Assembly (NCBI GenBank): GCA_023101725.1
Contig: JALJCO010009116.1
Location: 1 to 64,000, forward strand
From: Atherinomorus stipes
Taxonomy: Eukaryota > Chordata > Actinopteri > Atheriniformes > Atherinidae
Direction: 5' to 3'
Length of the DNA: 64,000 nt
Part shown: positions 10,141-20,249 of the stretch, piece after piece
How the letters are laid out: every line of letters starts with the position of its first letter
Position numbering within the stretch: position 1 is the first letter of the stretch
Notes under the pieces: model-generated
The model's database searches: none
What the model was told of the DNA's origin: nothing
The model's input: the letters and a program-made list of their open reading frames with translations, nothing else
Program-made: the position numbers and the translations under genes

Positions 10141-10520
10141 ACAGTCCTGGGCAAGATCTCTGACACCCTCCAAATAAAGTAGGAAAAAAATAATTTGTCA
10201 GTGAAGTAAGTTGAAACTGACAAAACTAATAATAAATAAAAATTCTGTGAATCATAATACTAAATTTGAATTGTAGTTCAAAAGAAATATTAAAAACAAA
10301 CAAAAATTAAAACAAGCAAACAAACATGGTGGGACTCCGAAGCTGAACTTTTATTAAGCAACATTCTGAGGCAATCACTGCAATCAGGTGTTTTCTGGTA
10401 TGTTCAAAAAGACTTTTACACCTGTTGACAGGTATTTTGTTCCACATTTCACAGGAAAGGTGCTCTAATGTGTCTGGGCCAGTTGTGTTTGTTTTGTGTT
10501 TTTAAATCATGCCAGGAGTT
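10141..10520 (-). mobile_element. Tc1/mariner-like deletion derivative, truncated
   Basis: The block from CTCCAAATAAAGTAGG through GGCAATCACTGCAATCAGG to AAAGGTGCTCTAATGTGTCTGG is shared with 17537-18049 and 46957-47525. Those relatives show inverted termini resembling ACAGTCATCCTTGAAATTAT. Here the right terminus is missing. Reading frames are broken. Confidence 0.55.
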
Positions 10521-10554
10521 CACTAAGTTCACTAAGTAACTTTAAATATCATAC

Positions 10555-10925
10555 AAACAGAAAATGTAAGGAGTACGAAAGAGAGCAACGTGAACAAGTC
10601 AAGCCAAGCAGAGATCAATCACTGTCTGTGTGTGCGTGAGAGCGCAGTACAGCTCTCTGCAGAGATGTGTGTCTGTAGGAGGCGGGTGCTGTGTGTGACT
10701 GGCCAATCACAGAGCGTGCAGACAGACCAAATAAGGATTCTCCTTCAGCACGAACACGGATATTGATGAGTTTTACTCGTATCATGCTCGTATTTGTCAA
10801 AAATGCTTTATCTGTACCGGATACTCGTCTGAAACGAGTATCCGGCTCATCCCTAATTGGTATATCAGATATCGGTAAAATATCGTACATCCCTATATAT
10901 TTATAAATCCGCTTCTCTAAATGGG
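10555..10925. mobile_element. Fragment of hAT-like element
   Basis: The 3' part reads GAAACGAGTATCCGGCTCATCCCTA, a subterminal/terminal motif typical of degenerate fish hAT-type MITEs. It then repeats ATCGGTAAAATATCGTACATCCC. No left end was recognised. The overlapping 109-codon minus-strand frame (10615-10944) is a by-product of the repeat. Confidence 0.4.
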
Positions 10926-11570
10926 GGGGGAAAGGTGAGGCCATTTCCTCTTTAAAATGTTCAGTTTATAGAGACACAGGTGACTTATTAGGGGGATTGA
11001 CAACCACTGGAATGGGGCTTAAATCACTTTTCAACCAAACAAAGCAGAAAGCAGACCTCCATTTAGTTTAATGACATTGTGTAATTTTGGTTCTCTAGAT
11101 AAAGAGGAATCTGGGTTTTCATCAGACTGGGGCAGCAGAGGGAACATAAGCTGCTGCTGCTCATTTACTTTCCCATTAAGTACTGTTTGGCTGTTTGTTT
11201 TGATGGAACCAATCAGATGTGACATCAAGAAATAACCGGGACAAAATATAATTACACAAACACACACACCCACTCTCATGTTTGTTCTGATTTAATGGAT
11301 TCTTTAACCCTTAACCCTACCCTTAAAGCCGCTCTAATGAATTTCCTTTATTAACAATGGATCAAAAGACTTTGTACGCGAAAAGAAGTGATCATGGTGA
11401 CAAGGACACAGATAATTATTCTGTGTAAAAGAGCACAGGATATTTTTTTCATACTTTTTTTCAATATCTCCTTCAACATTTAAGCCTTTTAAGGGTAATG
11501 TGGACATTTGGATTTAATGAAATAAGCACAATAGTAGCAAAGATGTACATTAATTTGGAGAAGACGAGAA
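10926..11570. other. No gene recognised
   Basis: Includes a (CA)-like run near 11258-11270 and AT-rich DNA. An 82-codon minus-strand frame at 11031-11279 shows no recognisable motif. Confidence 0.5.
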
Positions 11571-11574
11571 CTTA

Positions 11575-12145
11575 AAGTTCTGAGGAAAAAAGTCAGAATT
11601 CTGACTTTTTTCAGAAGTTGGGAAAAAAAAAACCTTGTAAAAATGTTTTTTAAATGTTTTTCGGGGAAAAAAAGTCAGAATTCTGTGAATGAAGTCAGAA
11701 TTCTGACTTTTTTCAGAAATTGAAAAAAAAACTCCTGAAAATCTTTTTTTTAAATGTTTTTTGGGGGAAAGTCAGAGTTCTGACTGTTTTTAGCAATTGA
11801 AAAAAAAAATTTCCTGAAAATTATTTTGAGAAATAATTTCTGGAGTTTTTTTTCTTTTCAATTTCTGAATAAAGTCAGAATTTTGACTTCTTTCTGAAAT
11901 AATAATAAAAAAAAATCTCCTGATTTTTTTTTTTTTTTTTATGTTTTAGGGGAAAAAGTTGAAAAAAAAAACTCCCAGAATTTTTTCTCTGTTTTTTTTG
12001 GGGGGGGGGGGAAGTTAAAATTCTGAGATTAAATCAGAATTATTATTTTTTTTTCCAGGAATTGGGGGGGAAAAAAACTCCTGAATTTTCTTCTTTTTAT
12101 GTTTTGGAACTAAATGTCAGAATTCTGACTTTTATCTGAGAATTT
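11575..12145. repeat. Degenerate palindromic AT-rich array (AGTCAGAATTCTGACTTTTTT)
   Basis: The perfect palindrome AGTCAGAATTCTGACT is seen near 11590, and degraded copies of GTCAGAATTCTGA recur near 11670, 11690, 11865 and 12115. They are separated by A/T and G runs (for example G12 at about 12000). Roughly 570 bp in total. It has no coding content and could be cruciform-forming or replication-slippage-prone DNA. Confidence 0.75.
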
Positions 12146-12157
12146 CTTTTTTGTTAA

Positions 12158-13350
12158 AGGAGCTGTATCATGCTTTTCAAATGTTCCAAAAGTCAAATAC
12201 AGGCATTTATAAGCTAGATATGTTCCCATCGTTACTATAGAAACTAATTTGGTGTTAAATATTAGTTTTTTGATGCATCTAATTTCCAACACGGAAGTAA
12301 GATGGCTGACTGTCCTGAACCGCGGAGCTCTCGACCAATTGCAGCATGTTTTACGCCCATTTCATGACGTCGCCCCGGAAGAGACACTTATTCTGAAGGG
12401 TCACAGAATTGTCTGTAGCACCGGCACCGGCAGCTCTCATGTGGATGTTAGTAGTAAAGATTGATGGATAATTACTCCGATCGACGGGATAAAACGGAGC
12501 AGCCTGTTATGGAGCTGTATGCGCTCGACCCAGAGTCTGATATGGAGTTTGAAGTATACGCAGTACCACAGAAGTACCACAGAGACCCCTGACAAGCAAG
12601 TAATTTAGCGAACAAATCATAGCCTAACAGTTAGCATTGAGCTGAGAGATGTGTTGACTCACCAGTGTTGTTGTCTGTCCATGCGCGTTTTTATAGTAGG
12701 AACTGCGTCAGGTTTCAGAAGTAATCCCAGAGAAAAAAACACTTTACTGCCTGAGATTCATGAAGTTGTCAGGAGTGAAGTTCACACACAAAGTTGAGGT
12801 TTTTTTCCCCTGCTCCTGAAGTTATAATCCAACCACTTCTGGCAAGTCGATTCATACAACAAATAAACTCCCACGCTGAACATAACCACGCTGAACGTAA
12901 CTGCATTTTCCCCAACTTGCTGTCCTCTAGAGCTTAAAAAAAGAGAAAAAAAAAGGAAAAAAAATTCTCCTGAACTCTGGATCAAACGTCTGTTTGCTGA
13001 TGGCTGCTTTGTCTCTGAGGAAATCTTCCTGCAGGTGTTAGTTTCTTCCTCAGAGAGTGTGTATAGGATTCTCTGAGTTTCTGTTCAACAGAGGGCGTCT
13101 TGCTACGATGTAGCGCATGCGTGTTTGTCACTTCGTGATTGGTGCCACGTTCTTACGTAACGGGGTGGGTAGTCAGTCGTTTGCAGGGAGGTAGCGCTTG
13201 GTTTAAATATTCATGTAGATGAATATTGCATATTTACTCAAATATGCATGAATGAAGAAAAATGACGATTTAAATCATTTCTTGATAAGGAAATGACACA
13301 CTGACATGCTGAAAAGCTCTTAAAAGTCCATTTTTCATGATAGGACTCCT
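12158..13350. mobile_element. TTAA-type (piggyBac-like) element, copy 1
   Basis: The element begins AGGAGCTGTATCATGC after TTAA (12154-12157) and ends CATGATAGGACTCCT, followed by TTGA (13351-13354), a one-base variant of TTAA. A second copy, 31421-33179, has both TTAA flanks intact and the same termini. It carries an exon-like open frame (12464-12586) with MELYALDPESDMEFEV. No transposase domain was recognised. Confidence 0.7.
12464..12586 (+). pseudogene. Exon-like open frame in TTAA element copy 1
   Basis: The frame starts ATG (12464) and includes MELYALDPESDMEFEV, then YAVPQKYHRDP and a stop caused by an extra C relative to copy 2. In copy 2 (31701-31838) the same frame is open and runs into GTAAGT; here the corresponding position reads GCAAGT. 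The two copies differ mainly by a few substitutions. This may be the first exon of the element's own protein or a captured host exon. I do not recognise the protein. Confidence 0.4.
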
Positions 13351-13399
13351 TTGAGTGGCCCTCGTCATCCTCAGCATTTATTAAATAAATTGGTGAGCA

Positions 13400-14560
13400 C
13401 GACACTGAAAAAGTCCATCACGCTGCATTGCAGTCACATCATACAGAAACCATTACATCAGATTATAAATACAAAACATTCCAGCTTTACAGGGAAGGCA
13501 AGGAAATATGCAACCCTATTTCTGAGAAGGTTGTGACTCAGCATCCGGACTCTTCTCCTGTTTCCAGCTCTGCTGCTGTGATGGATCCAGTATGTGGTCC
13601 AGGTGTTGCTGAAACTTGTAAGGCTTCCCTGACAGAGACGTTGTCTGGATGGAACAGGTGTTGCTCTAAAAACCTCCGTGTACTTTCCAGCATTGATGGA
13701 GCTTCACAGATGTGGAAGCTTCCTTCGCCATAGACACCAATGCGACCCCATCCCATCAGAGATGCAGCTTTTCAACTGTCCACTGATAACAAGCTGGAAG
13801 CTCCTCGTCTTTAGTCTGCAGGACACGGCCTCCATGCTTTCCAGAAACATCCTCACATTTTCAGCCATCTGACCTCAGGACAGTTTCCACTTTGCTTCAG
13901 AGCATTTTAATGAGCTTTGGTCCAGAGAAGACGGATGGTGGTGATTCTGGATCCTGTTCACATACGGCTTCTTCTTAATTTTCTTTTTAATTAATTTTTT
14001 TTTTTTTAATTAATTTGACTCCTCTCAAATTCCAGCTTCCCTCAGGGATGACTATTTTTCATTTAATATTGTGCTGCCTGAAGCTCAAAAATCCCAACCA
14101 TCCAGCTTTGACCGTCAGCTTTGTCCCATGCACACAGAGATTCCTCCATAATCTTCTGATGATATTCTACATGGAGGATCTTTAAAGTCAGAGGAACATT
14201 TTTCTGAACTTATTCCTCAACTTTTAGAGCCAGTTTGTCTTAGATTGGTGAACCTGTGTCCATCTTCCCATCTTAGAAACTCCTCTCTGAAATGCTCCTT
14301 TGTCAAATAACTGATCTGTTCCCAGTTAAGCCAGTTCGTTGTCAAAGTCTCCTCCAGTTGTTACTTTTCCACCTTTTTGTTGCTCCTGTTCCAACTTTTT
14401 ACAGATGTGTTGCTGCATCAGATTTATTATCAGCTCATGTTTTCCATGAAATGGTAAAATGTCTGTTTCATCATCTGATATGTTGTTTATGTTCTACTGG
14501 GAATAAAACTGAGGTTTTTGGGTTTTACTGCAGTGATCAATACTAGAAAACATGCATAAA
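13400..14560 (-). pseudogene. Mariner/Tc1-superfamily transposase relic
   Basis: Read on the minus strand, the block gives pieces of a transposase. The best is MGWGRIGVYGEGSFHIC (ATG at 13756) followed by EAPSMLESTRRFLEQHLF, corresponding to the VWGCISAYG...LEQHM region of Tc1/mariner-superfamily proteins. Upstream pieces of the catalytic and helix-turn-helix regions are recognisable only as DNA and contain stops and deletions. An AT-rich tract (13979-14018) interrupts it. The start and end of the element were not defined by target duplication. It is certainly inactive. Confidence 0.65.
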
Positions 14561-16480
14561 ATGAAAGAATTGCAACAGTTGTAGCTTTGATGTTGGAGTC
14601 TGAACAGCAGGAGCCTGGATCTGGTCTCAGATCTGCACCCTGACACAATCCTGCCTGGAAGGCCGAAACACAATTAACTCAAACAAGGCAATTATGCGTT
14701 GTTTCCATTATCTGCAATGAATTCTAGCTCAGGTGCAGTTGCAAAAGCAGTGACTGCTGATAGAAACTGGATGCAGCCGAAGCTTGATCGAGTGTCATCA
14801 CTGATACTGAATAAATGGATTAGTTCAGGTTTTTAATTATTTAAAAGGAATTACAGAAACCTTTTGCCTTTGTGGAGAACTTTTATCCACTGAAACTGTC
14901 TGATAGTCTTGTATAGACTGAAAAAAAGATCAACTTAAAAAAATACTGTAATTCGTTTTATTGAAATTTATTAATTTTTCTCAAATTAAATCTATGATGT
15001 GGTTGAAAGCATAAATTATAATTTACTGGAAATATATATTTTACCTTAAAGTGCTAATGACACGACCTTAACTTCAAGTAACTTTGCCATACAACAACAC
15101 ACCAAGACAAAATAAGTAGTTCTGTGCATTTAGAAGTTAATCAGACATGTATTTATGTAAAGATCCAACTTTTAGGAGGCTCAGCTAAACGCTAATAGCT
15201 TTTCAGTCGCAAAACGAGCCGCCATGATATGACGTCAGCGAGATACGGAGTTGCGGTCCTCCCATTGAGTTACATTTATAATCTAAGCCATGAAAAACAT
15301 GAAAGATGCTCCAGAACAACGAGTTGGAACTGGATCGTGTGGTGGGATCATCAGCTAGTTCAGAAGAGTGATGATGATGCTGAGGAATTTGGGGAAATCA
15401 CATTTTACAAGCTAGAACCGGAGTAGAACTGTAGCCAGCTGCTTACAGTCTGTTTCCAGCCTCAGGTCCACTGGTTCAGCTAAAAGCCTGCAAGACCAAA
15501 CCGAGGGAACCAGAACTGTAAGGAGCGACCCAGAACAGCACAAGCAAGACCCACAACTGATGAGGACAGTGCTTTCCACAAGCGCCGGCTGCCGGCTATA
15601 TAGTCGACTACTCAACTAAGTCCAGCCGGCTCCTGGTCGGGATTTCGCGCCATGGCGCGTGACGTTTACGCGCTCTGTGGCGCATGCAGCCAAAATGCAG
15701 CTTCCACATTCAGGCTTCCCCACCGTAGTTTCCCTCATAGCTACTTCGGTGAGTCCCGCTGTGAAACCGTTCTTTTCTCCACCAGAATGCTGAGGAGCAT
15801 CTGTGGTGAAATTATCTCCAACTCATTAGTTTCACTTTCAAACTCTGCTGCTCCGTCGCAGAGTAAACTATCAATCCATTCATCCGCTTTCCGAAACCAG
15901 TGGTATCGTGGGGCTCTTGTCTCGTGCCTTGTATATTTACTCGTATGTTTATTCGTATATTTATTCCTATATTTCTGCAGGCTTTGTATTATAAGGTGAC
16001 CAAACGTCCTCTTTTACCCGGACATGTCGTCCCTTTGAAAGGTAGAAAATGCGCCGTGTTTTTTAAAATCATCTGGGAAGGAGCCGCAGCGCAGATAAGC
16101 GTCACCTGTTAGCGACTGCCCGGGACAACGGGAACACACTATAACCGTGTTACTGCGAAATACAGAGTTTGCACCAAACTCTCGAATTGAAAGGTTTTCC
16201 CATGAAGGATGCGAAGCTACTCAGACTTTCCTGAAGAGATCACATCTTCATCACCTCCACTATTTTGCAAAAACACCGTCAGACAAGGTGAAGTCGAGGT
16301 TCATGTTCTGACTGATGCTTTGATGGTTTCAGGAAGAATAAAATCCAGAAACATAAATGTAAATGAAAATAAATCCCGTTTTCATCTTGATGGTGAGGCA
16401 TGAGAAGCTGAGTGCATGATGGGAAGCAGGAGCTGGAAGTTCTCATCAGTTCTGCATAAACAGACTTCTTTTTTCCTTTA
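14561..16480. other. Low-information region with fish repeat fragments
   Basis: No host gene was recognised. At 15229-15426 a 65-codon frame ends DDAEEFGEITFYKLEPE, similar in flavour to exon-like pieces found in fish transposons. Around 15990-16040 the words GTGACCAAACGTCCTCTTTTACC belong to a known dispersed repeat type. Positions 15640-15700 are CpG-rich. Nothing here supports a complete gene. Confidence 0.4.
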
Positions 16481-16488
16481 TGTCTGGT

Positions 16489-17398
16489 TAGGGCTGTGTT
16501 CAAAAAATCGATTTTCCGATTCTGAATCGATTCACATATTAATTTCCAAAGATCGATTCTTATGTCCAAAGATCGATTTTTCTTATCATTTTTTAAAATG
16601 ACCATTTAATGTACTGCGCCCGGTTAAGTGCAGTGGCTCAGCTGCTCCGCTAGGGGAGATAGTGAGCTGGACAGAGTGTAGGACTACTAAAGCTAGTGCA
16701 GTGCCAGAAGAAGACTAAGTGGGGCTGGTACCTGTGGCTGGTACAGGTAGTTTCTGAAAATTCAGTTTAAACAGAGGAAACATCTGCCTGTAAGTACTTT
16801 AATAAAGACAGTTAATTTTCATGATCGAGGTGAAATTGATACTTTCTATTTTGTATGTTATCTTTGAAGTTACGACGTAGATGCTAATTCTGTTAGCATG
16901 TCAATGGCATTTTCCATAAATAGTTAGCATCGAGCTAGAGGGTTAGTCGCTAGTCGTTTTAAATTTTAAATGCTGACTTGCTGTGTATTTTGCCTCACTG
17001 AATCATAATTTTGTGAATTTTTATCATTTATTTCCTGTTATTTGAACTACTGTTGTGAATGTAGTCTTTTTTTAAAATTGGAGGGTGTGAATAATTTTGT
17101 GGATGACTGTATGTGGGGAGAGAGTTTGGTTTGGTTTGGTCCTTACAGCCACCATTAACTACATTACTTCATTCATTCATTCTAGAATATTAATATAATA
17201 CTAGCATTAATATGTTGCATAACTACAGAGTTATGGAATTCGGGTAGGCTAAAGGCTAAAATTTATGTCAATACCAGCAAACCAAATTGAGATCGAATCG
17301 AAATCGGATTGGATCAGACAGATCAAAAATAATCGAGTCAAAACCATAAGAATCGGAATCGAATCGATTCTTGAAATCTGAATCGATACCCAGCCCTT
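16489..17398. mobile_element. hAT-type non-autonomous element with perfect 8-bp TSD
   Basis: The element starts TAGGGCTGTGTTCAAAAAAT and ends ATACCCAGCCCTT. It is flanked by TGTCTGGT at 16481-16488 and 17399-17406, an exact eight-base duplication diagnostic of the hAT superfamily. Subterminal AATCGATTC repeats occur at both ends. The interior includes a Tc1-like terminal fragment (about 17080-17112, GGAGGGTGTGAATAATTTTG). There is no transposase. Confidence 0.85.
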
Positions 17399-17536
17399 TG
17401 TCTGGTGTTTCTATGTTTATTATATTATTACATGCTGAAGAGAAAAACACCAGCAGAAAGACACAATATTTTTTCACTTGGCCCTAAACTTTGGTCCCCC
17501 AAAACGCCAAAATATTGTCTTATGTAGACAACATAA

Positions 17537-18049
17537 CCACAGTTCCTCAAAATTATTCATACCCTCCAATGAAAGTAGGGAAAAAAATCAGCTGTAAGTG
17601 AAAAAAGATGAAATTGACAAAAGTAATAATAAATAAAAATTTTTATGAAAATCATGAGATTGATTTTGAATCGTGGTTCAACAGAAATATTAAAACCAAA
17701 AACACAAAATTAAAACAAGTAAACAAGCATGGTGGGGCTCCAAAGCTAAAATTTTATTGAGCAACACTTTGAGGCAATCACTGCAATCAGGTGTTTTCTG
17801 TAATGTTCAAAAAGATTTCTGCACCTGTTGACAGCTGTGTTGGTCCACTGTCCATTGGAAAGGTGCTCTAATGTGTCTGGGATTATTTTGTTTGTTTGTT
17901 TAATGATTATTTTCAACTACAATTCAAAAGCAATGTTCACTAAATTATAATTTTGTAAATTTTTAGTAATCATTAGTTTCTTGTTGAATTAATATTGTGA
18001 ATTTAGCCTTTTCTGTAATTGGAGGGTATAAATAATTTCAAGGATGACT
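17537..18049 (-). mobile_element. Tc1/mariner-like deletion derivative
   Basis: The left terminus ACAGTTCCTCAAAATTATTC and the right terminus GAATAATTT-type ...AAGGATGACTGT are imperfect inverted repeats. The interior shares the block GGCAATCACTGCAATCAGGTG with 10141-10520 and 46957-47525. Only broken remnants of a reading frame are present. Confidence 0.65.
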
Positions 18050-18069
18050 GTGTGTGTGTGTGTGTCTGT

Positions 18070-18096
<27 letters not shown>
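18050..18096 (+). repeat. (TG)n / (CA)n compound microsatellite
   Basis: A TGTG run is followed by a CACA run and then TATATA, immediately left of a Tc1 insertion. Confidence 0.9.
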
Positions 18097-18100
<4 letters not shown>

Positions 18101-19000
18101 CACTGCCCGGCCAAAAAAAAAAAAGTCGCCAACAAAAAAAAAGGTCAAACATTTAACATTTCGTTGGACCGCCTTTAGCTTTGATTGCGGCAGCATTCGC
18201 TGTGTTTCCAGAAGCTTCTGCAATGTCACCAGATTTATTTGCATCCTGTTGCATCAATTTTTCACCAAGATCTTGATGATGATTGTAGAGTCTGACCACA
18301 GCACATCCCAAAGATTCTCAATGGGGTTCAGGTCTGGACTCTGTAGTGGCCAATCCATGTGTGAAAATGATGTCAGATGATCCCTGAACCATCTTTCACA
18401 ATCTGAGCCCGATAAATTCTGGCACGGTCATCTTGGAATATGGCCGTGCCATCAGGAAAGAAACATCCATTGGTGGAATAACCTGGTCATTCAGTATATT
18501 CAGGTATCAGCTGACCTCATTATCTGAGCTCATACTGTTGCTGAACCTGGACCTGAGCAACTGTAGCAACCCCAGATCATCACACTGCCCCCACAGGCTC
18601 ATACAGCAGGCACTAGGCATGATGCTGCATCACTTCATCTGCCTTTCCGGACACATTTCGTCCTGGAAGACGATGGTCCACTATCCTTCCAGTTTTTCAT
18701 AATGCTTTGGACTGTTCTGAACCCAGTTTTAGTAGTTTCTGCATCTCCTTAGATGTTTTCACCTCTTGATGCCAATGATTTGACCCTTCTCAGACAGACT
18801 AACATCTTTTCCACGACCACAGATGTGTCTTTCCACATGGTTGTTTAGGAAATGAGAAGCAAATCATTGCACCAGTTGGGGTTAAATAACTTGTTGCCAG
18901 CTGAAAGATAATCGCCCATGCAGTAATTATCCAATAGGAGGCTCGTACCTATTTGCTTAGTTAAATCCAGGTGGCGACCTTTTTTTTTGGCCAGGCAGTG
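18101..19000 (-). mobile_element. Tc1-like transposon (copy 1), 900 bp, with TA target duplication
   Basis: The termini CACTGCCCGGCCAAAAA and TTTTTGGCCAGGCAGTG are inverted repeats flanked by TA on both sides, within a TA/CA microsatellite. The minus strand encodes a decayed transposase. A second copy at 43899-45676 carries two later insertions, and this copy serves as their uninterrupted reference. Confidence 0.85.
18104..18850 (-). pseudogene. Tc1-like transposase, decayed
   Basis: The minus-strand translation retains the C-terminal part: a [18 protein letters not shown] stretch (about 18280-18320), then MQINLVTLQKLLETQRMLPQ (from 18244) and SKLKAVQRNVK near the end. This is the usual tail of Tc1-family transposases, which catalyse cut-and-paste transposition via a DDE/D triad. 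Upstream pieces are split by stops and deletions, and the element is shorter than the 1.2-1.6 kb usual for the family. Not functional. Confidence 0.65.
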
Positions 19001-19008
19001 TATATATA

Positions 19009-19067
<59 letters not shown>
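19001..19067 (+). repeat. (TA)n microsatellite
   Basis: About 30 TA units with one GTGTG interruption, adjoining the Tc1 copy. Confidence 0.95.
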
Positions 19068-19068
<1 letters not shown>

Positions 19069-19070
<2 letters not shown>

Positions 19071-20249
19071 TGGCTACTTGGTATCTCTGGAAAGCCCTGT
19101 AAGGAGCTGCAGCGGTTTGACATAGAGTCAGGCATGACAGAGACGAGGCACTCGTTTGCTGCGTTAGCTTGTGAATAAAGGCTAGCCGCAAGCTAGCCAC
19201 GTTAAATAATTAGCCTTTAAAAAAAATTAGAAGAAAACAACTTACATGGTTCATGGCTAAGCGGCTGATAGCCACTTGTTATCTCCTGGACGGACTAGAC
19301 TTGTGGGGGCCCTGCACCTGTCACGAGTTGACTGGCCGCGGAGGTCGGATACTGGGCAATATCGGCAAATCTTTTGAGTTTTTTCATATGCTTTACTTTG
19401 TCTTGAAATGTTTTGGGAGTGAACGTAACATTATTGACCAGATCAAAGGAACGCGGGTCACAGCAAGCTTACCTTCTCCATCGCTACCAGTGTCAAGCTG
19501 GCAACAACTAACGTGCTGTGTGGCGCCTCAGGGGAAAGTGGACAGCTGTGAGCAGGGGCAGCAAAGATGAAACACTATTGGTTCGTCAGAGACTCTATAC
19601 TCCAGCTCTCTACAATGATTGGTTACAAACACTTCACCACGCTGCTGTAGTTGTGAACACGACATGCGCATATTTCCTACAGAATTCACGTATCAGCAGC
19701 TTTTTGCGTAGTTCTGAAAGGCAAGCGGTACCAGCGTGTTTAGAGGTCAAATTGCATACCTTTTACGCAAATTGCGTACATGTTGGCAGATCTGCATGAG
19801 GGAGGGCCTTGATAGTAGGGCTGGACAAAAATATCGATACACTGCTAGGTGGCTGCAGTTTGTAACAGCTCTCTCTTAGCTTTGAGGTTTTTTTTTCAAA
19901 TATAGTTGTCTTTTTTATTGACATTACTTGTCAGATTAAGTTTTTCTGTGAAGATTTTTTATGCTGGTTTGAAAGTTGTGTAAATCGGGAGATTTTTCTT
20001 CATATATTTAGCTTTTTTTTCACTACTTGTTATGATGTGTACTATCCATGGCAAACGAAAAATTGCTTACCACGGGGATCAACTGTTAAAACTCTCCCAA
20101 ATGAAGATTATTAGCGAAATAACACATCAAATCCAAGTGGAGTTAAAGAGAAAGAGAAGAGGATGCAGGGCAGGGGTAAGGCAGAGAGAAAAACGGTGGA
20201 GATTTAAACCGTTTCTTCCAACTGTTATGCGTAACGTAAGATTGATAGC
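19069..20249. other. No host gene recognised
   Basis: Open frames at 19253-19570 and 19518-19799 show no recognisable domains. At about 19816 TAGGGCTGGACAAAAATATCG is a hAT-type terminus without a partner. The rest appears to be anonymous repeat-derived DNA. Confidence 0.4.

Noticed and set aside
18038..18244. A 68-codon minus-strand frame with MQINLVTLQKLLETQRM as a small protein.
   Set aside because: It is the C-terminal tail of the decayed Tc1 transposase running into a CA repeat.
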